Shown here: in pieces, positions 58,044-64,000 of the stretch
Position numbering within the stretch: position 1 is the stretch's first letter
Layout: each line of letters opens with the position of its first letter
Assembly (NCBI GenBank): GCA_022486625.1
Contig: JAKVKH010000012.1
Location: forward strand, 1 to 64,000
DNA length: 64,000 nucleotides
DNA from: Butyrivibrio sp.
GTDB lineage: Bacteria > Bacillota > Clostridia > Lachnospirales > Lachnospiraceae
Direction of reading: 5' to 3'
The notes under the pieces: model-generated
What the model was told of the DNA's origin: nothing
Database searches by the model: none
The model's input: only the letters and a program-made list of their open reading frames with translations
Made by a program: the position numbers and the translations under genes

Positions 58044-58949
58044 ATGATTGATTTAACAGTTGTGATTTTAACAAAAAATGAAGAAAAAAATCTAAGAAAG
58101 TGTGTTGAGTCATTTAGAGGCATTGTCAAACGATTTGTAATAGTTGATAGTTTCAGTACAGACAGTACAGAGAAAGTATGTAATGAATTGCATCATGAAC
58201 TTAGCGCGTTTGGATCTAGATTGGATTATTATCAACATGAATTTGTTAATCATGCAGAGCAAATGAATTGGGGACTCTCTAATACTTGCATATCAACGAA
58301 GTGGTCTATGAAGATAGATGCTGATGAAGAGCTTACAGAAGCATTAGCAAAAGAACTAGCAGAAAAATTGCCATTGGTAAATGAAGAAGTGAACGGAATA
58401 ATACTTCGGCGAAGAGTATATTTTATGGGACGTTGGATAAAGCATGGAGGAAGGTATCCGGAATTATTGCTTCGGATAATCCGAACTGGAGAAGGTGCCT
58501 GTGAACAAAAAATAATGGACGAGCATATGATTGTATATAGCGGGAAAGTTGTTCAGTTTAATAATGATTTTATTGATAATAATCAAAAAAGTCTGGAATG
58601 GTGGATTGCGAAGCATAACTGGTATAGTAATAAGGAAGTCCAGGATTATCAATCAATGATGTGTGGAGAAGAAGTAACAAAGATTGAAAAGGAAGGTATT
58701 TCAAGTAATCAGGCTATGGCAAAGCGTCATCTGAAAAATGGAGGATATTATAAGTTGCCAAAATTCTGGCGTGCTCATATATATTTTCTATATAGATATT
58801 ATATAAAACTCGGATTTTTAGATGGACCAGAAGGTAAGATTTTTCATTTCCTGCAAGCGTATTGGTATAGATTTTTGGTAGATGCGAAGATGTATGAATG
58901 TGAAAAAAAAAGAATGCGAATGGAACCACAGAATGAATTGAAGGTTTGA
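58044..58949 (+). CDS. Glycosyltransferase family 2
   Basis: The 301-residue enzyme has the GT-A start DLTVVILTKNEEKNLRKCVE, the DXD-type acidic motif in KIDADEELTEALAKELAEK, and a C-terminal amphipathic region (KLPKFWRAHIYFLYRYYIKL) that may bind the membrane. It adds one sugar in repeat-unit synthesis. From here on the sequence is clearly more AT-rich than the upstream genes. Confidence 0.9.
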   Translation: MIDLTVVILTKNEEKNLRKCVESFRGIVKRFVIVDSFSTDSTEKVCNELHHELSAFGSRLDYYQHEFVNHAEQMNWGLSNTCISTKWSMKIDADEELTEALAKELAEKLPLVNEEVNGIILRRRVYFMGRWIKHGGRYPELLLRIIRTGEGACEQKIMDEHMIVYSGKVVQFNNDFIDNNQKSLEWWIAKHNWYSNKEVQDYQSMMCGEEVTKIEKEGISSNQAMAKRHLKNGGYYKLPKFWRAHIYFLYRYYIKLGFLDGPEGKIFHFLQAYWYRFLVDAKMYECEKKRMRMEPQNELKV

Positions 58950-58959
58950 GGCAAATAGA

Positions 58960-59604
58960 GTGAGAAGATTACTGGTTTTGATTGAAAACATTTTATCGGC
59001 TCCTAAACGGTTGTTTTTTACTCATATTGCAATGTTTGCTATTCTTCAGGAAGCAAAAGTAGATAAAACTGCGGCTATATGCTCAGGGGTAAAATTTTAT
59101 CGTGGTCAGGTTGGCAAATATTCGTATGTTGGTAATAATAGTTTTGTGATAGATACCAATATTGGAAATTTTACATCTATATCAACAGATTGTTATATAG
59201 GAGGAACCACGCATCCTATGGAATGGGTTTCAACATCTCCTGTTTTTCATAAATGGGGAAACATTATGAAAAAGAATTTTTCAAGACATGAATTTGAAAT
59301 TTTTAAAAGGACAACCATTGGTAATGATGTATGGATTGGAAACAGAGTAATGATTAAGGCCGGGATAACAATTGCAGATGGAGCTGTTATTGGAATGGGT
59401 TCTATTGTAACAAAGGATGTTGGGCCTTATGAAATTTGGGCTGGTAATCCAGCTCGATTGATCAAGAAACGTTTTGATGATGAAATGATAAAAAAGATAT
59501 GGCAAAGCCATTGGTGGGAATGGTCGGATGCAAAGATAAAAGAATATGCAGAGTTGATCAATTTGCCACAGCAGTTTATAGATAAATTGGAGAACGAATT
59601 ATGA
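58960..59604 (+). CDS. CatB-like O-acetyltransferase (LbH family)
   Basis: The 214-residue hexapeptide-repeat protein has YVGNNSFVIDTNIGNFTSIS, the catalytic-histidine motif in GGTTHPMEWVSTSP, GNDVWIGNRVMIKAGITIAD, and the NPARLIKKRF ending, which place it with xenobiotic/polysaccharide acetyltransferases. It is expected to acetylate the polymer; antibiotic substrate is unlikely in this context. Start is GTG at 58960. It overlaps the next gene by four bases. Confidence 0.87.
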   Translation: MRRLLVLIENILSAPKRLFFTHIAMFAILQEAKVDKTAAICSGVKFYRGQVGKYSYVGNNSFVIDTNIGNFTSISTDCYIGGTTHPMEWVSTSPVFHKWGNIMKKNFSRHEFEIFKRTTIGNDVWIGNRVMIKAGITIADGAVIGMGSIVTKDVGPYEIWAGNPARLIKKRFDDEMIKKIWQSHWWEWSDAKIKEYAELINLPQQFIDKLENEL

Positions 59605-60761
59605 AGATTGTTCACATATGCTTAGGATGTTTTTTTCCAGATAAATTTTCATACCAGGAGAATATGCTTCCTAAATTTCATAAACAGCTAGGATATGAGG
59701 TTGAGGTTATAGCTTCGCTAGAAACATTCGATAAAGATGGGAATCCTACTTATATAAAAAGAGGCAGTGTATATCAAAATGAATATGATATTAAAGTTAC
59801 CAGACTTGAATATAAAAAGCCAGTAAAAGTGTATCGGAAACTGAAGCGATATATTGGTACAATAGAAGCATTGAAAAAAGCTTCACCAGATATACTGTTT
59901 ATTCATGGATGCCAGTTTTTGGATATGGACATAGTAGCTGAGTATGCAAGACAAAAGCAAAATGTGAAAATCTATGTAGATAATCATGCAGATTTCTCAA
60001 ATAGTGGAAAAAATTTTTATTCAAAAAATATACTTCATAAAATAATCTGGAAACATAGTGCGCAGATTATTGAACCATATACAACCAAATTCTATGGGGT
60101 TCTTCCGGCAAGGGTTGATTGGTTAAAAAAAATGTATGATTTACCCAAAAACAAATGTGAACTTTTGGTTATGGGAGCTGATGACGATAAAGTTGCTGAG
60201 GCGGAACATCCAGAAATAAGGAATGAAGTTCGGAACCAATATAACATAGCAGAGGATGATTTTCTGATAGAAACAGGTGGAAAGATCGATTCTGCGAAGA
60301 AACAAACATTATTGCTGATGAAGGCAGTGGCCAAAATAGATAATCCCAAAGTCAAGCTTTTAATATTTGGATCGGTTACACAAGATTTAAAAGAGCAGTT
60401 TGATAGCCTTTGCATAGAAAATAAGATTATTTATGCGGGATGGATTAAATCGGATGTTTCATATTCATATGTGGCGGCTGCAGATTTACTGGTTTTTCCA
60501 GGGAGGCATTCTGTTTTCTGGGAACAGGTTTGTGGACAGGGAAAACCGATGCTGGTCAAGTATTGGGAAGGAACAACACATGTAGATCTTGGTGGTAATG
60601 TTGAGTTCCTTTATAAAGACAGTGCAGATGAAATTTATAATAAAATAATGGAACTTGTAAGTAAGCCGGAAAAATATGAAAAAATGAAACAGGTTGCAGT
60701 AACCAAGGGTATGGAAGTGTTTTCTTATAAAAAGATTGCGCGAAGGGCAATAGGAATATAA
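59601..60761 (+). CDS. Glycosyltransferase family 4
   Basis: The 386-residue protein reads MKIVHICLGCFFPDKFSYQE at the start and has GT-B donor-lobe motifs: VKLLIFGSVTQDLKEQF, IIYAGWIKSDVSYSYVAAAD, LLVFPGRHSVFWEQVCGQGK. It is a polysaccharide glycosyltransferase with unknown sugar. ATG overlaps the preceding stop. Confidence 0.82.
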   Translation: MKIVHICLGCFFPDKFSYQENMLPKFHKQLGYEVEVIASLETFDKDGNPTYIKRGSVYQNEYDIKVTRLEYKKPVKVYRKLKRYIGTIEALKKASPDILFIHGCQFLDMDIVAEYARQKQNVKIYVDNHADFSNSGKNFYSKNILHKIIWKHSAQIIEPYTTKFYGVLPARVDWLKKMYDLPKNKCELLVMGADDDKVAEAEHPEIRNEVRNQYNIAEDDFLIETGGKIDSAKKQTLLLMKAVAKIDNPKVKLLIFGSVTQDLKEQFDSLCIENKIIYAGWIKSDVSYSYVAAADLLVFPGRHSVFWEQVCGQGKPMLVKYWEGTTHVDLGGNVEFLYKDSADEIYNKIMELVSKPEKYEKMKQVAVTKGMEVFSYKKIARRAIGI

Positions 60762-61852
60762 TGGTAAAAAATACGAATAAAAAAAGGAACAATGAGTTAG
60801 TAACATGTTATGTGCCATTTATAGTAAACAATCCATATGCGTTGAATGTAAAACGCCTTCTTAGTAATAATAATATTACATGTATACCGATTAAATCTAT
60901 GTTAAGAAATCCAATGCTTTTTAAAAAGTGCAAAATAATTAATTTGAACTGGTTCGAAAAAATAGATAATACAGTTCAATATCTTGAAAAAGTATTATTA
61001 ATAAAGTTTTTAAAAGTGATGGGAAAAAAAATAATATATACCGTTCATAACAAGCAACCGCATGACACAAGTAATAAATTTTCGTTTAAGATGATGAAAT
61101 TTCTTTTACAAGAAGCTGATCTAGTGTTGGGAATGTGCCCAGAAACACGGGAGGTTATTTCTTCTATCGCACCGGAGAGTATTCAAAAATTAAAATATGT
61201 TTTACATCCAAATTATATTTACAATTATAGAAATGAAGTGATTATAGATTATAGAAAGCGCTTTAATTTTTCAGATGATGATATGGTTTTTTTGTTTTTG
61301 GGGTTTGTCTCACCGTATAAAAATTTGGAATTATTAATTGATACATTTAAGGCGCTTCATAACGAAAAAATTAAATTACTGATTGCTGGAAAACCATGCA
61401 ATACTGGATATGAAGAGAAACTGGTTCAGAGAATTGATGGTTCAAAAAATATAATTACTGATTTCAGATATATTCCAGATAAAGAGATAGTAAGTTATTA
61501 TAATACCAGCAGCATAGTGATAATGCCATATCATAAAGAAAGCTCTCTAAATTCTGGAGCAGTATATCTTAGCTTTTCATTAAAACGGACAGTTATATGT
61601 CCTGATATTGGAACAATGAAAGCATTAAAGAATCATGATTTTGTATATCAATATGAATATTCAGATGAAAGTGAACATCCAGAAAAATTACGTTTAGCAA
61701 TATTAAAAGCTTGTGAGGATTATGAACAGAATCCCGATATGATTATTGAAAAAGGTGAACAAGCATTTACATATGTGGCAACAGAGCATTCAGACGAATG
61801 CATAGGAAAAATGTACAGTAATTATTATAGAGGACTTCTGAAGAATGCGTAA
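60761..61852 (+). CDS. Glycosyltransferase family 4 (lower-confidence subtype)
   Basis: The 363-residue protein has the GT-B donor lobe: FLFLGFVSPYKNLELLIDTF, KLLIAGKPCNTGYEEKLVQR, and IVIMPYHKESSLNSGAVYLS. The N-terminal lobe is basic and AT-rich. Its ATG overlaps the previous stop by one base (ATAATGG), so expression is coupled. Substrate unknown. Confidence 0.82.
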   Translation: MVKNTNKKRNNELVTCYVPFIVNNPYALNVKRLLSNNNITCIPIKSMLRNPMLFKKCKIINLNWFEKIDNTVQYLEKVLLIKFLKVMGKKIIYTVHNKQPHDTSNKFSFKMMKFLLQEADLVLGMCPETREVISSIAPESIQKLKYVLHPNYIYNYRNEVIIDYRKRFNFSDDDMVFLFLGFVSPYKNLELLIDTFKALHNEKIKLLIAGKPCNTGYEEKLVQRIDGSKNIITDFRYIPDKEIVSYYNTSSIVIMPYHKESSLNSGAVYLSFSLKRTVICPDIGTMKALKNHDFVYQYEYSDESEHPEKLRLAILKACEDYEQNPDMIIEKGEQAFTYVATEHSDECIGKMYSNYYRGLLKNA

Positions 61853-63230
61853 TGAAATGGATAGGAATAAGGTAATAAATAAACATATAAAACCTTTTTT
61901 TCTAAGAAAATACAGAAAAATATCAATTTCCGAAATGATTATATCATTAATGGTTATTTTATGTTCATTGCCACAGGAGTTAACGTTAAAGAGTTACTCT
62001 GATTCATATACAAGACAATATGGAAGTAGTTATACAATTACGATATCTATGGTTTTAGTCGTATGTCTGATAATTGCAAGAAATGGGCATATTAAAAAGT
62101 ATAAATATACAATAAAATCTCCTTTTATTGCATTTATTTTATTTGGTGTTTTCTCAATTTGCTTCAAACCTTTTAATGGGGTGCCAATTGCGTTTTATGG
62201 AATAGCGGCGTGCAAATACTTGGCATATGGATTGATGTTTATTGTGTTGACTAATTGTGTTACATATCACAGATTTTTAGAAGGGTTTGATTTAGGAGCA
62301 AAAGCAGGACTTATTTTTCAATCAATAATTGGATGGCTTTATGTGTTTGCAGGAGTAGAGGTGCCAGTTATTGGAGGACATTCGAATTCTGTACGCAATG
62401 GATTGTCAAGAATGGTTGGCACATTTCAGCATCCAGGAGATTTCAGCTTATATATCGGGATATTGTTTGTTTATTTTTTGTGTAGGATTATTATCACTGG
62501 GGAAAAAAAGAAATTGATTTATTTGTTTATTGCTTTTCTAGACATTTTTTTATCAGGTGCCAGAACAATGCTATTGGTTACTTCCATTGTTGCGGTTATT
62601 GTATTGTATAAAAAGTATCGCAGGAGTTCTTTTGCAAAAGTTGCGATATTTGCAGTAATTGTATTTGTAGTAGTGCTGTTTTTACAAAGTGATATATATC
62701 AGGATATGTTTGTGCGCCATAATGTTTATGATATGTTGGTTGCAAGAACAATTCATTGGATTCTTGGCTTTAAAATTATGACAGAAAGTATCAGCAATTT
62801 TCTGTTTGGTATTGGTATGAATAATATTGTCCACTATATAGATGAAAATTATACGCGTTATGCAGCGCTGGTTGCATTAGCAAGTAATGTTTTGGATAGT
62901 GATTTTGTCAGAGGAATGCCAATACATAATTCCTTTTTGATTATTGGATGCGAACTTGGAATCGGTGGTTTTACATTATATATTTGGATTTATATCTGGT
63001 ATACAAGACAATTGTTACAAATAATGCGTAAATCGATAGCGAGTAAATTTGATTGCTTTTTCATTATTGCGGATTTTGGAGTTTTTATCCTGTATAGTTT
63101 TCAGGGATGGGCAATGATGAAAAATTTTGCGTGGACTTTATTTATTCTGATAATTTCTTTTGCAACATTGGTAATAAGAGAAAATAAAAAATCCAGATTT
63201 ATGTTTACTTGTGATAGGAATGATAAGTGA
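61845..63230 (+). CDS. O-antigen/capsule polymerase, Wzy-like
   Basis: The 461-residue integral membrane protein has about 11-12 hydrophobic segments and a large extracytoplasmic loop (about 275-355, including YDMLVARTIHWILGFKIMTE and MNNIVHYIDEN). The signature ARTMLLVTSIVAVIVLYKKY with FQHPGDFSLYIGILFVYFL resembles the Wzy_C/O-antigen ligase superfamily. It would polymerise repeat units flipped by the Wzx-like protein. Overlaps the previous gene by eight bases. Wzy proteins diverge strongly, so the exact family is not certain. Confidence 0.83.
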   Translation: MRNEMDRNKVINKHIKPFFLRKYRKISISEMIISLMVILCSLPQELTLKSYSDSYTRQYGSSYTITISMVLVVCLIIARNGHIKKYKYTIKSPFIAFILFGVFSICFKPFNGVPIAFYGIAACKYLAYGLMFIVLTNCVTYHRFLEGFDLGAKAGLIFQSIIGWLYVFAGVEVPVIGGHSNSVRNGLSRMVGTFQHPGDFSLYIGILFVYFLCRIIITGEKKKLIYLFIAFLDIFLSGARTMLLVTSIVAVIVLYKKYRRSSFAKVAIFAVIVFVVVLFLQSDIYQDMFVRHNVYDMLVARTIHWILGFKIMTESISNFLFGIGMNNIVHYIDENYTRYAALVALASNVLDSDFVRGMPIHNSFLIIGCELGIGGFTLYIWIYIWYTRQLLQIMRKSIASKFDCFFIIADFGVFILYSFQGWAMMKNFAWTLFILIISFATLVIRENKKSRFMFTCDRNDK

Positions 63231-63267
63231 TAAATATAGGGTTTGGATTAGAGAAGAGAATTTTTAA

Positions 63268-64000
63268 ATGAATCGAAAAAAATCATTGCTAAAGAATACA
63301 TTAATTTTGTCATTGGGTCAGATCTTTCCACAGCTGGTTGGAGTAATTACGTTGCCAATTTATACAGGAATGCTAACCAGTGCAGAATATGGACGTTATG
63401 ATTTAATTAATGTAATAGTTTATATATTAAATGTAGTGGTTATTCTCCAAATTCATCAGGCAGTTTTCAGGTATCTGCTGGATGTTCGTGGGACAGAGAA
63501 AGAGAAGGAGTACATAACAAATACAATTGTATTTGAGTTGGGACCGTCTTTGGTTTCCTCTGTTTTGTTTGGAGTATGTTTTAGAGAACTGTCAGTATCT
63601 GTAAGAATATTATTAGGTGTTTATTTATTTTTGAATATTCAGAATTCAGTTGTAGGTCAGATTTCAAGAGGACTTGGAAAAAATCGTCAGTATGCATTTG
63701 GTGCAATTATTAATTCTGGCTTGAATATGATACTTGTTGTGATACTTATGGCTGGAGCTAAGCTGGGATTTAAGGGATTATTTATATCATTAGATATTGC
63801 CTTCCTTTCGGCGGTAATATATCAGATTATCGCATGTAAACAGTTAGAAAGAATAGATTTTAAGTATTTAAGCAAAGATGTACTAAAGGTGATGTTGAAT
63901 TATTCCTGGCCAATGATTCCTAATACATTATCAATATGGATTGTTAATTCCTGCGATAAATTTATTATTCGTTTTTTTCTGGGAATTGAAATGAATGGTG
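63268..64000 (+). CDS. Polysaccharide flippase, Wzx-like (partial, runs off the window)
   Basis: The 244 visible codons begin MNRKKSLLKNTLILSLGQIF and give repeated hydrophobic helices (PQLVGVITLPIYTGMLTSAE, YDLINVIVYILNVVVILQIH, and later SWPMIPNTLSIWIVNSCDKF). This is the start of the MATE/Wzx superfamily flippase that moves undecaprenyl-linked repeat units outward. The stop lies beyond 64000. It is 37 bases after the polymerase gene. Confidence 0.85.
   Translation, partial: MNRKKSLLKNTLILSLGQIFPQLVGVITLPIYTGMLTSAEYGRYDLINVIVYILNVVVILQIHQAVFRYLLDVRGTEKEKEYITNTIVFELGPSLVSSVLFGVCFRELSVSVRILLGVYLFLNIQNSVVGQISRGLGKNRQYAFGAIINSGLNMILVVILMAGAKLGFKGLFISLDIAFLSAVIYQIIACKQLERIDFKYLSKDVLKVMLNYSWPMIPNTLSIWIVNSCDKFIIRFFLGIEMNG

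Overview
The window is a chromosomal replication-origin region from a low-to-mid GC Gram-positive bacterium of the class Clostridia, most probably family Lachnospiraceae. The evidence is the block rpmH-rnpA-yidD-yidC-jag-mnmE-mnmG-rsmG-parA-parB-DUF4446-serS-DUF3881 left of dnaA, the block dnaA-dnaN-yaaA-recF-gyrB-gyrA right of it, and the clade-typical DUF3881 and DUF4446 proteins. Genes diverge from an origin at about 14.58-15.01 kb: nearly everything to its left is on the minus strand and most genes to its right are on the plus strand, so transcription follows replication.

Layout. 1-2.3 kb is a decayed accessory edge: a WYL-domain regulator pseudogene, a RelB/RelE-type toxin-antitoxin pair with a small unknown ORF, and a remnant of an IS200/IS605 TnpA, next to tRNA-Arg(CCT). 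2.4-14.5 kb is the conserved minus-strand housekeeping block (tRNA charging and modification, ParAB segregation with parS sites, membrane insertion, RNase P, L34). 14.58-25.6 kb holds oriC, replication initiation, the sliding clamp, RecF, both gyrase subunits, and a GGDEF protein with a ligand-binding-like N-terminus. 25.6-30.6 kb is a tryptophan operon trpDCFBA under a tryptophan T-box, without trpE or trpG. 30.7-36.5 kb is a minus-strand group: a CLC-type transporter (probably the fluoride subclass), an AEC carrier, exonuclease III, and an MBOAT plus SGNH-like pair that probably O-acylates a surface polymer. 36.6-43.8 kb is a carbohydrate region: GH51 arabinofuranosidase, divergent AraC regulator, alpha/beta hydrolase, and a CUT1 sugar ABC transporter (binding protein plus two permeases, no ATPase) with LacI-type operators. 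43.8-50.7 kb contains a NYN/OST-HTH protein, a CPA2 cation/proton antiporter behind a structured leader with a terminator, a TSCPD protein, murG, pgi and a GH43-like hydrolase.

50.99-64 kb is a capsule/exopolysaccharide locus still open at the right edge: Wzz/CpsC-like adaptor, class B sortase, LytR-CpsA-Psr protein, a sortase-type surface protein ending in SPRTG, CpsB-type phosphatase, CpsD-type tyrosine kinase, glycosyltransferases, two acetyltransferases, a Wzy-like polymerase and a partial Wzx-like flippase. The sortase and its likely substrate lie inside the polysaccharide regulatory module, suggesting that polymer assembly and protein anchoring are expressed together. From about 58 kb the genes become visibly more AT-rich, consistent with a swapped-in, strain-variable serotype cassette.

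All calls come from reading the sequence and from recalled family motifs; no database search was run.
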